Positions 43,258 to 52,425 of a stretch of 64,000 nt of DNA are shown piece after piece; the first letter of the stretch is position 1, and the number at the start of each line of letters is the position of its first letter. A model generated the notes under the pieces. That model made no database searches. It saw only the letters and a program-made list of their open reading frames with translations, and was not told where the DNA came from. This DNA is from Aliigemmobacter aestuarii (GTDB lineage Bacteria; Pseudomonadota; Alphaproteobacteria; Rhodobacterales; Rhodobacteraceae): NCBI RefSeq assembly GCF_004799285.1, contig NZ_SSND01000002.1, forward strand, positions 248,001-312,000, read 5' to 3'. The position numbers and the translations under genes were made by a program.

Positions 43258-43995
43258 TCACTTTGCGCCGAAGAGGCGGAAGTAAAGCCGGTCGGGCATC
43301 AGGTTGCCCAGCCGGAACACCCAGGCGAAAGGGACCGGGAAGGACCGGGAAAAGCGGTTCCCCTCCATCAGGGTCATCACCTCGGCCGCGGCCTGATCCG
43401 GTTCCATCAGTTGCGGCATGGAAAAGTCGTTCTTGTCGGTCAGGCGTGTGCGGATGAACCCCGGATTGGCCAGTTGCACGCGAACCCCGGTGCGGTGCAG
43501 ATCGGCCTGAAGGCTTTCGGCCAGAACCATCGTTCCCGCCTTTGAGGCGGCATAGCCGATCGCGCCGGGCAGGCCCCGGAACGCCGCCAGCGACCCCACG
43601 ATCACCACATGGCCCGATCCACGCGCCGCCATTCCCGGCACCACCCGGCCCAGAACGCGGGCGCAACCTGTCAGGTTGATGTCGCACATCGCCTCGGCCT
43701 TGTCCGGGTCCCAGTCGGCCGCGGACATCGGCCAATAGACGCCGGCCAGCCAGACCACGCCATCCACCGGGCCGATCGCATCCGCCGCCGCCTGAACAGA
43801 CGCCGCGCTGGCCACGTCGCAAGCCTGCACCTCATGCGTGCCGGGCAGCGACGCGGCCAGATCGGCCAGACGGTCGGCATTGCGGGCAGACAGGACCAGC
43901 CGCGCGCCGCGTTCGGCCATCGCCTGCGCCAGCGCCCGGCCAAGCCCTTCGCTTGCGCCCACAAGCCAGTAACGTTTGCCCGCGACGCGGCTCAT
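43258..43995 (-). CDS. Short-chain dehydrogenase/reductase of the RpoE operon
   Basis: A 245-aa classical SDR. The nucleotide-binding motif is VGASEGLGRAL (GASEGLG variant of TGxxxGxG). Then come VWLAGV in place of NNAG, catalytic Ser in VIVGSLAAF and the YxxxK pair in IGYAASKAG. Last gene of the five-gene operon that starts with the FAD oxidoreductase, overlapping the DUF3833 gene by 4 bp. In R. sphaeroides the equivalent genes lie next to rpoE-chrR and belong to the singlet-oxygen response. Substrate unknown. Confidence 0.87.
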   Translation of the reverse strand: MSRVAGKRYWLVGASEGLGRALAQAMAERGARLVLSARNADRLADLAASLPGTHEVQACDVASAASVQAAADAIGPVDGVVWLAGVYWPMSAADWDPDKAEAMCDINLTGCARVLGRVVPGMAARGSGHVVIVGSLAAFRGLPGAIGYAASKAGTMVLAESLQADLHRTGVRVQLANPGFIRTRLTDKNDFSMPQLMEPDQAAAEVMTLMEGNRFSRSFPVPFAWVFRLGNLMPDRLYFRLFGAK

Positions 43996-44558
43996 GCCTC
44001 GATCCGGCGCATGGTGGCGACCAGTTCGGCCACCTTGATGCCGAACTTGCGGAACTGGCTGCGGTTCATCACCGTGCCGTTCTCGCAAAGATACATCCAG
44101 TCGGTCACATCCAGAACATGCCCGCCCGCGTCAGGCGTCAGGCGGATGCGATAGCACATCTGCACCGCCGACCCTTCCATCCGGCCGGTCCCCACGCCGA
44201 CCACGTCATCGGCCTCGGCCCGGATCATGCCGTCATTTCCCAGGCTCAGCCGCCATTCGCGCAACTGTTCGGTGCCGCTGTCATAGCGGAAGCGTTCGCG
44301 GAGGATGCCGCGATTTCCGGTCCAGATGCCCTCCATCCGGGCAACGAAGCGCGAGGTGACGCGCCCCGTCGGCCCGTAGATCACCCCTTCACAGAGGATC
44401 GGGCCGGACAGGTGTTCGCGCAGGTCGAAGTGGGGGCCGCCCGTGGCATAGTCGGCGGGCCGCTGTGCCCGAAAGCCGGTCGCGCGGGCAATGGCCGCGA
44501 ACAGCGCAAGGGTCAGGGCGACACCGGCCAGAAGGAACAGGATTTCGGACATCGTCAT
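43992..44558 (-). CDS. DUF3833-like membrane-anchored protein
   Basis: A 188-aa protein with one N-terminal hydrophobic helix (about 5-24) and a beta-rich body: FDLREHLSGPILCEGVIYG, RMEGIWTGNRGILRERFRYD and DWMYLCENGTVMNRSQFRKF match the DUF3833 layout. The ATG at 44558 overlaps the MFS stop (ATGA). Such proteins are lipocalin-like in appearance and accompany the FAD/DUF1365/MFS set in the RpoE regulon. Biochemical role unknown. Confidence 0.82.
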   Translation of the reverse strand: MTMSEILFLLAGVALTLALFAAIARATGFRAQRPADYATGGPHFDLREHLSGPILCEGVIYGPTGRVTSRFVARMEGIWTGNRGILRERFRYDSGTEQLREWRLSLGNDGMIRAEADDVVGVGTGRMEGSAVQMCYRIRLTPDAGGHVLDVTDWMYLCENGTVMNRSQFRKFGIKVAELVATMRRIEA

Positions 44559-45817
44559 TCTCCGGGTAAGGGCATGGTCGCCAGCAGACCGATCGCCAGC
44601 AGCTTCAGGCCGCAGGGCAGGACGGCATAGGCCAGCGTCAGCGCCGACAGCGCCTGGGGCGTATTTTCGGTGCCAGGGGTGAAACCCTGCGCCTGAAGCG
44701 CGGGCAGAAGCAGGCCGGCCGCCAGTGCCAGCGAAAGTTTCGTCATGAAGGACCACAGGCCGAAGGCCACCGCCTCGCCCGCCGCACCCTCGGACCGCGC
44801 CAGATGGCGCGAGAAAAGCGCGGGCAAAAGCGTCATGTCCGCGCCGACCGCGGCGCCAGAGACAAGGCAGATCAACGCGAAGGCCCACAGATCGCCCGCG
44901 CCCAGTGTGGCGGCAAAGGCAAAGGACACCACCGCCAGCACCATCGCCACCAGAAGCACGCGCCGCAGCCCGAAGGCGGCAGCGAGGCGGCTCCAGACCG
45001 GCGCGGAAACGGCCGCCGCGAGGAAGAACAGCACCAGAAGCGGTCCCTCGCTGCCGGGGGCGGCAAGGCGGCTTTCGACGAAGAACAGAAACAGGGTCGA
45101 GGTCACGGCAACAGGCGCGGAATTTACCAGCGCCAGGATCAGAAGGCGGCGCGTGTCGCGATCGGCCAGCACCTGCCGCAGCGGGGTTGCAGGCATCGGC
45201 GCCGCAGCGCCCCGCCATTCGCGTCCCATCGCCCAGGCGACCACCAGTGCCAGCGCGCAAAAGCCCGCCGCGAAGGCCGCGAAGGGTCGGTCGGTCATGC
45301 CCGCCAGCGCCACGGGCGCCACCGCCGCCACCGTCACGCCCAGAAGCGCGCCGCTTTCGCGCCAGCCCGCAAGGCGTAGGTGGCCGGTGGGCCCAAGGCG
45401 CGCGCCCTTGGCGAGGCCCTCGGCATAGAAGGCGATGGTCAGGAAGGAAAACGCGCTGAACAAAAGCGCCAGCGACAGCGCGAACCACAACAGGGCCGGC
45501 CCCAGGGGCGGCAGGGCGAACAGCATGACCATCGCCCCCGCCATCACCGCCACCGCCATCGCCACCATCGCCCGGCGATGATCCCGCCCGCGTTCCGCAA
45601 GCCAGCCAAGCACCGGGTCCTGCACTACGTCCAGAAGCCTGAGCCCGAACAGCACGACACCCATCGTGGCCAGCGACACGCCGTAGCTGTCGACATAGAA
45701 CTTGGGAGCATGGATGTAGATCGGCAGGCCCGCCGCCGCGATCAGCGCCGCAAACCCTGCCCAGGCGGGCAGTCGGTCACCCGCGACGGGCGACAGGGAC
45801 TTGCGGCCAAGGGCCAT
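44555..45817 (-). CDS. MFS transporter of the glycoside-pentoside-hexuronide/MelB-like type
   Basis: A 420-aa membrane protein with twelve helices. LPIYIHAPKFYVDSYGVS in the first helix region and RLLDVVQDPVLGWLAERGRD carry the conserved Asp pair of MelB-type cation symporters. The ATG at 45817 shares a base with the stop of the DUF1365 gene (TGATG). Same position as the sugar/sodium symporter-like gene in the R. sphaeroides rpoE neighbourhood. Substrate unknown; membrane-lipid stress context suggests a lipid or lipid-derived compound rather than a sugar. Confidence 0.85.
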   Translation of the reverse strand: MALGRKSLSPVAGDRLPAWAGFAALIAAAGLPIYIHAPKFYVDSYGVSLATMGVVLFGLRLLDVVQDPVLGWLAERGRDHRRAMVAMAVAVMAGAMVMLFALPPLGPALLWFALSLALLFSAFSFLTIAFYAEGLAKGARLGPTGHLRLAGWRESGALLGVTVAAVAPVALAGMTDRPFAAFAAGFCALALVVAWAMGREWRGAAAPMPATPLRQVLADRDTRRLLILALVNSAPVAVTSTLFLFFVESRLAAPGSEGPLLVLFFLAAAVSAPVWSRLAAAFGLRRVLLVAMVLAVVSFAFAATLGAGDLWAFALICLVSGAAVGADMTLLPALFSRHLARSEGAAGEAVAFGLWSFMTKLSLALAAGLLLPALQAQGFTPGTENTPQALSALTLAYAVLPCGLKLLAIGLLATMPLPGE

Positions 45818-46569
45818 CACCGCGACACCTCGTCGGCGGGGGCCTCGGGCCGGGGACGATAGCGCACGCCCTTCCACCACAGGCGCAGCGCCTGCCAGTG
45901 GATCAACGCCAGCACCCGGCGCGACCCGAACGGGCGCCGCAGGCAGGCGCGCAAGAGGCCAAGGTTCGTCAGCGGCCGGCGCGGGCCGATCAGGTTGGTG
46001 TAGATCCCGCCCTCGGCGTTGGAATGGTCGATCCAGATCCCGATCCGGTCGGGCCGGATGTCGAAACGGAAACGGTATTCCCCGCCGATCGGCTGGAACG
46101 GCGAGACGTGGAAGATCTTTTGCGCCACCAGCGTATCCTCGCGCCCGATCGGCGCCAGGTCGCCACGGTTGGCGATATAGGAATGGCGGTCGCCGAAGGT
46201 GTTCGTGACCTCGGCGATCACCGCACGCAGGCCGCCCTCACGGTCATGGGCCAGCCAGAAGCTGACCGGGTTGAACACATGGCCAAGGATGCGCGGCTGC
46301 GCCAGAAGCAGGATCTCGCCATCGGCCGGGATGCCCCATTCGGCCAGCACCTCGCGCGCCCAGTCCAGGCCCCGGCCCTGCCCCGGCGCGCCGCCGTGAT
46401 CGCGATCATGGACCGAGGCAAGCGCCCCCCGGTTGCGGCCGAACAGGGCAGGCCCACGCGCCGTTTCCGGGTTCAGCAGGACGTAATCCACCCCGTAGCG
46501 AAAGCTGTTGGCCACGGCCCCCTTCCGCCCGTGAAAGGTTTCCCCGGCGATATGTTCGACCAGGCTCAT
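45817..46569 (-). CDS. DUF1365 family protein
   Basis: A 250-aa soluble protein of the DUF1365 family: FRYGVDYVLLNPET, GHVFNPVSFWLAHD, VTNTFGDRHSYI, KIFHVSPFQPIGGEYRF and LIHWQALRLWWKGV. The family regularly sits between a FAD-dependent oxidoreductase and a cyclopropane-fatty-acid-synthase-like gene; here no CFA-like methyltransferase follows and a MelB-like transporter takes that place. It overlaps the FAD gene by 4 bp. Probably acts in modification or repair of unsaturated fatty acids; mechanism unknown. Confidence 0.87.
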   Translation of the reverse strand: MSLVEHIAGETFHGRKGAVANSFRYGVDYVLLNPETARGPALFGRNRGALASVHDRDHGGAPGQGRGLDWAREVLAEWGIPADGEILLLAQPRILGHVFNPVSFWLAHDREGGLRAVIAEVTNTFGDRHSYIANRGDLAPIGREDTLVAQKIFHVSPFQPIGGEYRFRFDIRPDRIGIWIDHSNAEGGIYTNLIGPRRPLTNLGLLRACLRRPFGSRRVLALIHWQALRLWWKGVRYRPRPEAPADEVSR

Positions 46570-47867
46570 TCCGCCGCCACCTGCACAAGCGGCCGCGCGC
46601 GGATGCCGTCGACCACATCGACCGCGCTGGCGAAGCCGTCCTCGTGAAAGCCGTTCTTCATCCAGGCGCCGCAGAACCAGGTGTTGCGCGCGCCGTTCCG
46701 CGCCCGGATCACCTGCCGCCCCTGTTCGGCGGCCAGATCATAGACGGGATGATGAAACGTCACGACATCGTGGATCAGGTCATCGCGGATCGGACGGTTG
46801 GAATTCAGCGTGACGAACAGCGGGTCGTCCTGCGGGATCGGTTGCAGGCTGTTCATCCAGTAGGTCAGGTCGATACGCTCCGGGCGCGGGCAATCGGCGG
46901 GCTCCACATAGACCCAGCTCGACCAGACCTTGCGGCGCTTCGGCATCAGCGAGACATCGGCATGCAGCACCGCTTCGTTCGGCTGATAGCGGATCTTCGA
47001 CAGCGCGCCCTGTTCCTCGGCGTCGGCATCTTCCAGCATACGAAGCGCCTGATCGGAATGGGTGGCAAAGACGACCTCGTCGAACAGCTCCCACTCGCCG
47101 CCGACCGGGCGCACCATGACACCGGCACCAAGGCGGCGCACCGCAGCCACGGGGGCCGACAGGCGGATATCGACGCCCGCGCGATCCATCGCCGCGTGAA
47201 GCCTGCGCACATATTCGACCGAACCGCCCTTGACCGTGTACCATTGGTGCTGGCCCGAAAGGCTCATCAAGGCGTGGTTCTGGAAGAAATCGACCATAGC
47301 TTTGGCCGGGAAATCAAGGATGCCCTGCACCGGGGTGGACCAGATCGCACCCGAAAGCGGTGTGATGTAATAGTCGCGGAACCAGTCGCCTGTCCGCAGT
47401 TCGGCCAGCATATCGCCGATGGTCATCGACGGGTCGCGCGACACGGCAACGCCCTTGGCGTTGAAATGCAGGATGTCGCGCAGCATCCGCAGGTAACGCG
47501 GGTTCAGCATCATGCTGCGCGTGGCAAAGACCGAATCCAGCGTCTTCAGCGCGTATTCGAACCGCCCGCCACCGATCGAGGCGCCAAAGCTCATGTCGCT
47601 TTCCGTCACCGGCACATCCAGATCGTCGAACAGACGCACCAGATTGGGATAGTTCACCTTGTTGAACACGATGAAGCCGGTATCGACCGGCTGATCCTTC
47701 CGCTTCCCCGCGATCACGGTGCGCGCGTGGCCACCCAGCCGCCCTTCAGCCTCGAACAGGACAACCGCGTGATCGGATGACAAAAGATGCGCCGCGGCCA
47801 TGCCAGAGATACCGCCGCCGATGACGGCAATGCGGCGGGGCGGAAGTTCGGGTCGTTCAAAGGGCAT
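46566..47867 (-). CDS. FAD-dependent oxidoreductase of the singlet-oxygen regulon
   Basis: A 433-aa flavoprotein of the amine-oxidase/desaturase-like superfamily. The Rossmann motif is RRIAVIGGGISGMAAAHLL, followed by the FAD-contact LFEAEGRLGGHARTV and PVDTGFIVFNKVNYPNLVRL. It is typical of the proteins next to DUF1365 and Cfa-like genes, and its R. sphaeroides counterpart is an RpoE target tied to fatty-acid modification. The ATG at 47867 lies about 40 bp after the -10 of an RpoE-like promoter on the minus strand. First gene of a five-gene overlapping operon. Confidence 0.88.
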   Translation of the reverse strand: MPFERPELPPRRIAVIGGGISGMAAAHLLSSDHAVVLFEAEGRLGGHARTVIAGKRKDQPVDTGFIVFNKVNYPNLVRLFDDLDVPVTESDMSFGASIGGGRFEYALKTLDSVFATRSMMLNPRYLRMLRDILHFNAKGVAVSRDPSMTIGDMLAELRTGDWFRDYYITPLSGAIWSTPVQGILDFPAKAMVDFFQNHALMSLSGQHQWYTVKGGSVEYVRRLHAAMDRAGVDIRLSAPVAAVRRLGAGVMVRPVGGEWELFDEVVFATHSDQALRMLEDADAEEQGALSKIRYQPNEAVLHADVSLMPKRRKVWSSWVYVEPADCPRPERIDLTYWMNSLQPIPQDDPLFVTLNSNRPIRDDLIHDVVTFHHPVYDLAAEQGRQVIRARNGARNTWFCGAWMKNGFHEDGFASAVDVVDGIRARPLVQVAAE

Positions 47868-47898
47868 TCACTGTCACCTTGTTGCAGGGTTTTGACGA

Positions 47899-47927
47899 CG
47901 ATACGCGGTCTGAGCCTTTGCGGATCA
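47899..47927 (-). promoter_or_regulatory. RpoE-type promoter of the FAD/DUF1365 operon
   Basis: Minus strand TGATCC (47927-47922), 18 bp, then TATCG (47903-47899). This matches the TGATC / TA architecture and spacing known for R. sphaeroides RpoE. Start of transcription would be near 47892, giving a short leader to the gene start at 47867. Confidence 0.75.
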
Positions 47928-47981
47928 CAATCCGCCGCCAGTGCACCCGAAAGGACGCCGAAAAAACTGTCTGCGGGAAGG

Positions 47982-48010
47982 TGATCCGTTTGCGGAAGGC
48001 TTGCGTATCC
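47982..48010 (+). promoter_or_regulatory. RpoE-type autoregulatory promoter of rpoE-chrR
   Basis: TGATCC (47982-47987), 18 bp, then TATCC (48006-48010). It mirrors the minus-strand site 60 bp away. Transcription would begin near 48017, which argues against the upstream Met codons at 48016/48019 as the rpoE start and leaves a leader of about 100 nt. Confidence 0.75.
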
Positions 48011-48120
48011 CTTGCATGATGTTCGATGCACGGACCACGGAAAAACCGGGTGCAGAGGCGGCGGCGACCGCCTATGCTGCGCCTGCGCCATGGCGAGCGC
48101 AGCGGACGGATGGTGGCAAG

Positions 48121-48666
48121 GTGACGGCAGAAGACTCCGAGGGAAACTGGGTTCCGGCGATGCTGGCGATCCGGGACCGTCAGGACCGCGCGGCATTCGC
48201 CGATCTGTTTCGCCACTTTGCGCCAAGGGTCAAGGCGTTCCTGATCAAATCGGGAATGTCCCCGGCCCTAGCCGAGGAGTGCGCGCAGGACGTGATGGCC
48301 ACGCTCTGGCAAAAGGCGCATCTCTTCGATCCCGAGCGGGCTTCGGTGGCGACCTGGGTCTTCACCATCGCCCGCAACAGACGCATCGACGCGCTGCGCC
48401 GCGCCAAACGGCCAGAGCCCGAAGATCTGCCCTGGGGTCCGGAACCGGAACCCGATCAGGCCGACGCCTTCGAGATGCAGCAGGAAACAGACAGGCTGGG
48501 CAAGGCATTGGCCCAGCTGCCCGAAAAGCAGCGCGCGCTGATCGAAAGGGCCTATTTCGGCGATCTTTCCCACACGGAGATCGCCGAGGAAACGGGCCTG
48601 CCGCTTGGCACGATCAAGTCGCGCATCCGGCTGGCGCTGGAAAAACTGCGCCACCATATGAGTTGA
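48121..48666 (+). CDS. rpoE: ECF sigma factor RpoE (singlet-oxygen response)
   Basis: A 181-aa group-4 sigma factor of the ECF11 type. Region 2: AFADLFRHFAPRVKAFL and WVFTIARNRRIDALRR. Region 4: LPEKQRALIERAYFGDLSH and TGLPLGTIKSRIRLALEKLR. The start is placed at the GTG 48121 because the RpoE-type promoter lies at 47982-48010 and family proteins start just before GNW..MLAIRDRQD. It directs transcription of its own operon, the divergent FAD operon and other genes when ChrR lets go. The stop overlaps ATG 48666 in the chrR frame. Confidence 0.92.
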   Translation: MTAEDSEGNWVPAMLAIRDRQDRAAFADLFRHFAPRVKAFLIKSGMSPALAEECAQDVMATLWQKAHLFDPERASVATWVFTIARNRRIDALRRAKRPEPEDLPWGPEPEPDQADAFEMQQETDRLGKALAQLPEKQRALIERAYFGDLSHTEIAEETGLPLGTIKSRIRLALEKLRHHMS

Positions 48667-48686
48667 TGACTGAAGGCAAGACGAAG

Positions 48687-49328
48687 ATGACGATCCGCCA
48701 CCATGTTTCCGATCAGCTGCTGATGGCCTATTCGGCCGGTCAGTTGCCCGAGGCCTTCGGGCTGGTCGTCGCGACACATCTGTCGATGTGCGACGAGTGC
48801 CGTGCCAGGGCCGGGGCGTTCGATGCCGTGGGCGGGTCGATGATCGAACGCTGCGGCACCATCGCGATGGACGATGGCAGCCTTGACGCGGTTCTGGCCC
48901 GTCTGTCGGGCGCACCCGAGCCGCGCCCGGAACCGCGCCGCCGCAAGGGCCTGTTCCCGACCCCGCTGGCCGATGTGATCGGCGGCGATCTCGACGCGGT
49001 GAAATGGCGGCCGATCGGCATGGGCGTTCGCCAGGCGATCCTGCCGATGGCAAAGGACGCCAGCGCACGGCTGCTGCATATTCCGGCCGGTCAGGCCGTG
49101 CCCGATCACGGGCACCGCGGGATGGAACTGACGCTGGTGCTGCAGGGCGCGTTCCGGGATGAATCAGACCGTTTCGGCCCCGGCGATCTGGAGATTGCCG
49201 ACGAAGAGATGGAACATACCCCGGTGGCCGAGGCGGGCGCCGATTGCATCTGCCTTGCAGCGACCGATGCGCCGCTGCGCTTCAACAGCCTGATGCCGCG
49301 CCTGTTGCAGCCGATCTTCCGCATCTGA
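48687..49328 (+). CDS. chrR: Anti-sigma factor ChrR (zinc-dependent)
   Basis: A 213-aa zinc anti-sigma factor that holds RpoE inactive and releases it under singlet oxygen. The start MTIRHHVSDQ gives the same length as R. sphaeroides ChrR; ATG 48666 would add seven residues. N-terminal zinc site: His6, His31, Cys35, Cys38 (HLSMCDEC). The C-terminal cupin-like domain has His141, His143, Glu147 (HGHRGMELTLVLQGAF) and His177, with the Cys187/Cys189 pair (DCICLAATDAPLRFNS). All described ligands are kept at their numbered positions, so function should be conserved. Confidence 0.95.
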   Translation: MTIRHHVSDQLLMAYSAGQLPEAFGLVVATHLSMCDECRARAGAFDAVGGSMIERCGTIAMDDGSLDAVLARLSGAPEPRPEPRRRKGLFPTPLADVIGGDLDAVKWRPIGMGVRQAILPMAKDASARLLHIPAGQAVPDHGHRGMELTLVLQGAFRDESDRFGPGDLEIADEEMEHTPVAEAGADCICLAATDAPLRFNSLMPRLLQPIFRI

Positions 49329-49336
49329 CCGGACAT

Positions 49337-49363
49337 TCAGGCGGCGGTCACTCTGCCGCCTGA
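49337..49363. terminator. Inverted repeat between convergent chrR and rmuC
   Basis: TCAGGCGGC (49337-49345), 9-nt loop, GCCGCCTGA (49355-49363): a perfect 9-bp stem in the convergent junction, overlapping the 3' end of rmuC. No T-run, so it is a candidate bidirectional transcript end only. Confidence 0.5.
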
Positions 49364-50508
49364 CCATCCACCAACGGCTTGACCGGATCAGGCGCCAGTT
49401 CCTCGAAATCGAAATTGTCCAGCCGCCGCGCGCGCCGCGACGCCTTGTCGGATGAAATGCGGATATCCTCGATATCCTTTGCGGCCTGCGCGAAATGGCG
49501 GTCGAGGTTGCCCACCCGTTCCGACAGGCGCGTGACGTCACCGTAAAGCAGCGCCAGTTCCTTGCGGATCGCCCCCGCCTGTTCGCGCATCCGCGCATCC
49601 TTCAGCACGGCGCGCATCGTGTTCAGCGTGGCCATGCAGGTGGTGGGCGACACGATCCAGACCCGCGCGGCAAAGCCCTCGCGCACGATATCGGCGAAAT
49701 TGGCGTGGAGTTCGGCATAGACCGCTTCGGAGGGCAGGAACATCAGCGCGCCATCGGCGGTTTCCCCCTCGATGATGTATCGGTCGGATATGGCGCGGAC
49801 ATGCCCCCTGACGGCGGTGCGGAACTGCGCCGCCGCCTCTTGCGCGGCGCGCGGGGTTTCGGCACGGCGGATCGCCTCGTAGGCCTCAAGCGGGAATTTC
49901 GCATCGATCACGATCGGCCCCGGTGGATTGGGAAGATGCACAAGGCAATCCGCCCGCCGCCCGTTCGAAAGCGTCGCCTGCATCGCGTAGGCATCCGATG
50001 GCAGCGCCTTCTGCACGATGTCGTTCAACTGGATCTCGCCGAAGGCGCCGCGGGTCTGCTTGTTCGACAGGATATCCTGCAAGGACAGCACGTTGCCCGA
50101 CAGCTTCTCGATATTGGCCTGCGCCTTGTCGATGGTTTCCAGCCGCTGGTGCAACTCGCCCAAAGACCGGGCGGTGCGCATCGCCGATCCCTGAAGGTTC
50201 TCGCCCATCTGGCGCGTCACCTCGGCCAGGCGAGCCTCCATCAGCTGGATCATCGAGGTCTGGCTGACGGCCTGCACCTCGGACACGTGATGCAGCCCGC
50301 CCGCCAGCCGTTCTTGCCCGTCCGACAGCATCTGCACGCGCTGGCCCAGCCAGCCAAGCTCGCGCAGCATCGGTTGCGCGGCGGCCCCGGCGCGCAGCGC
50401 GGCACGCAGGATCAGTGCCAGCAACAGTACCAGCATCAGAAGGACCCCGCCTGCGGCCAGGACCACCGGATCAGTCCACGCCAGTTCGATGTCTCCGATC
50501 CGGATCAT
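49348..50508 (-). CDS. rmuC: RmuC family DNA recombination protein
   Basis: A 386-aa protein with one N-terminal membrane helix (about 17-36), a long coiled coil (about 40-150) and the RmuC nuclease-like core: [32 protein letters not shown] and [15 protein letters not shown]. RmuC limits inversions and other rearrangements in E. coli. The ATG at 50508 overlaps the mutL stop (ATGA), so the two repair genes are coupled. Family assignment is firm; the precise reaction is not established. Confidence 0.92.
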   Translation of the reverse strand: MIRIGDIELAWTDPVVLAAGGVLLMLVLLLALILRAALRAGAAAQPMLRELGWLGQRVQMLSDGQERLAGGLHHVSEVQAVSQTSMIQLMEARLAEVTRQMGENLQGSAMRTARSLGELHQRLETIDKAQANIEKLSGNVLSLQDILSNKQTRGAFGEIQLNDIVQKALPSDAYAMQATLSNGRRADCLVHLPNPPGPIVIDAKFPLEAYEAIRRAETPRAAQEAAAQFRTAVRGHVRAISDRYIIEGETADGALMFLPSEAVYAELHANFADIVREGFAARVWIVSPTTCMATLNTMRAVLKDARMREQAGAIRKELALLYGDVTRLSERVGNLDRHFAQAAKDIEDIRISSDKASRRARRLDNFDFEELAPDPVKPLVDGQAAE

Positions 50509-52361
50509 CGCCGCCCGAACAGCCGTTCGATATCGGCCAGCTTGAGCTCCACATAGGTGGGCCTGCCGTGGTTGCACTGACCCGAAAGGGGCGTCGCCTC
50601 CATCTCGCGCAGAAGCGCGTTCATTTCCTCGGCCCGCATCTGGCGGCCGGACCGGACCGATCCGTGACAGGCCATGCGCGACAGGACCGCGTCGATCCGG
50701 CCCCGCAGCCTGTCGGACCGACCCAGATCGGCCAGATCGTCGAGGATGTCACGCAGAAGCCCCGCTGCGTCCACCTGCCCCAGGATCGCGGGCGTTTCGC
50801 GCACCGCCACGGCCCCCGCGCCGAAGGGTTCGATCACAAGGCCGAGGTCCGCCAGATCGTCGGCAAGTTCAAGCAGCCGCGCGGCATCCAGATCGGACAG
50901 TTGCACGATATCCGGGATCAGCAACGCCTGCGCCGGCACCCGGCCTTCGGCGCGCTGCGCCTTCAGCCGTTCATAGACCAGCCGTTCATGCGCGGCGTGC
51001 TGATCGACAATGACGATGCCGCCTTCGGTCTGGGCGATGATGTAATTCTCGTGTACCTGCGCGCGGGCAGCCCCCAGCGGGCGGCCTTCAGGCGCCGGTT
51101 CCGTCGGGGCGGGTTCCACCCGTGCCGACGGCGCCTCGGCAAAGCCCGGAGCGGTCCCGGCCTCGGGCGCCTGAAAGCGGAAGCTGCGGGCCAGCGCGGG
51201 CTGGCTGGCGCGGTCCATCTGATAGATGCGCGGCGGCGCGGCCACCGGCGCAAGGGGTTCGGCCCTGAAGGCGCCCAGGGTTTCTGCCCCGACCGTGGTC
51301 GAGGCGCGATGGCCCGCCCCCATCAGCGCCGCACGGATCGCCGTGACGATCAGCCCCCGCGCCAGGGCCGGTTCGCGAAACCGCACCTCTGATTTCGCGG
51401 GATGCACGTTCACGTCGACCCGTTCGGGATCGCAGGTCAGGTTCAGCACCGCCGCCGGATGCCGGTCGCGCGACAGCACATCCATATAGGCCGCGCGCAA
51501 GGCGCCAAACAGCATCCTGTCCAGCACCGGACGTCCGTTCACGAACAGGAACTGCGCAACCGCCGACCCGCGCGAATAGGTGGGCAGCGCGGCATATCCG
51601 GTCAGCCGCAACCCCTCGCGGTCAGCATCGACCGGCACTGCATTTTCCGCGAAATCCGCGCCCAGAACCTGCGCCAGACGCCCGTGCAGCGCGTCGAAGA
51701 AATCCCCGCTTTCAGGGTCCGCGCGGAACACCACGCGCCCTTCGCCGCCGCCTGACACATCGCGCAGCGTGAAGCCCACATTCGGCTCGGCCATGGCCAG
51801 ACGCCGGACAACCTCGGCAATCGCCTGCGCCTCGGCCCGGTCTGTGCGCATGAACTTCAACCGGGCGGGCGTGGCGTAAAACAGATCGCGCAGTTCAACC
51901 ACCGTGCCGCCCGTCAGCGCAGCCGGGCGCACCGGCCCCATGCGCCCGCCTTCGACCGACAGCGAAATACCCTCGCCCCCTGCAACGCGGCTGGTGATCG
52001 AAAGCCGCCCGACGGCGCCCAGAGACGGCAGCGCCTCGCCCCGGAAACCGAAGGACCGGATGTTCAGCAGATCGGACCCGTCGATCTTTGACGTCGCATG
52101 GCGCGCCAGCGCCAGCGGCAGGTCATCCCCCGTCATCCCGCAGCCGTCATCGGTCACGCGGATCAGCGTCTTGCCGCCGTCGGCATAATCCACGGTGATG
52201 CGCCGCGCGCCCGCGTCCAGCGCGTTCTCGACCAGTTCCTTCACGGCGCTGGCGGGCCGCTCCACAACCTCGCCGGCCGCGATCCGGTTGATCGCGGCTT
52301 CGTCCAGTTGCCGGATGACCGGGCGGCCGTTCGTGGATATCTTGGGGCTGGCAATCATCAT
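50505..52361 (-). CDS. mutL: DNA mismatch repair protein MutL
   Basis: A 618-aa mismatch-repair ATPase. N-terminal GHKL motifs: [33 protein letters not shown] and FGFRGEAL. The C-terminal dimer domain contains [12 protein letters not shown], which fits the DQHA(x)2E(x)4E endonuclease motif, plus ACHGSVRSG and CNHGRPT metal-site motifs. So it is the nicking MutL type of bacteria without MutH. A Pro/Ala-rich linker lies around 320-400. ATG ATG starts at 52361. It lies 64 bp after the M16-like gene and overlaps rmuC. Confidence 0.95.
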   Translation of the reverse strand: MMIASPKISTNGRPVIRQLDEAAINRIAAGEVVERPASAVKELVENALDAGARRITVDYADGGKTLIRVTDDGCGMTGDDLPLALARHATSKIDGSDLLNIRSFGFRGEALPSLGAVGRLSITSRVAGGEGISLSVEGGRMGPVRPAALTGGTVVELRDLFYATPARLKFMRTDRAEAQAIAEVVRRLAMAEPNVGFTLRDVSGGGEGRVVFRADPESGDFFDALHGRLAQVLGADFAENAVPVDADREGLRLTGYAALPTYSRGSAVAQFLFVNGRPVLDRMLFGALRAAYMDVLSRDRHPAAVLNLTCDPERVDVNVHPAKSEVRFREPALARGLIVTAIRAALMGAGHRASTTVGAETLGAFRAEPLAPVAAPPRIYQMDRASQPALARSFRFQAPEAGTAPGFAEAPSARVEPAPTEPAPEGRPLGAARAQVHENYIIAQTEGGIVIVDQHAAHERLVYERLKAQRAEGRVPAQALLIPDIVQLSDLDAARLLELADDLADLGLVIEPFGAGAVAVRETPAILGQVDAAGLLRDILDDLADLGRSDRLRGRIDAVLSRMACHGSVRSGRQMRAEEMNALLREMEATPLSGQCNHGRPTYVELKLADIERLFGRR

Positions 52362-52425
52362 GCCACCATCCCTAGCACGGCAGGAAAGATTCGACCACTG
52401 CCCTGAGGTGCCCCGCCGCGCCCGA

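Noticed and set aside
47941-48120. N-terminal extension of RpoE from 47941 or from the Met codons at 48016/48019
   Set aside because: The RpoE-type promoter at 47982-48010 would lie inside or directly at that coding sequence, and the extension does not resemble family proteins.
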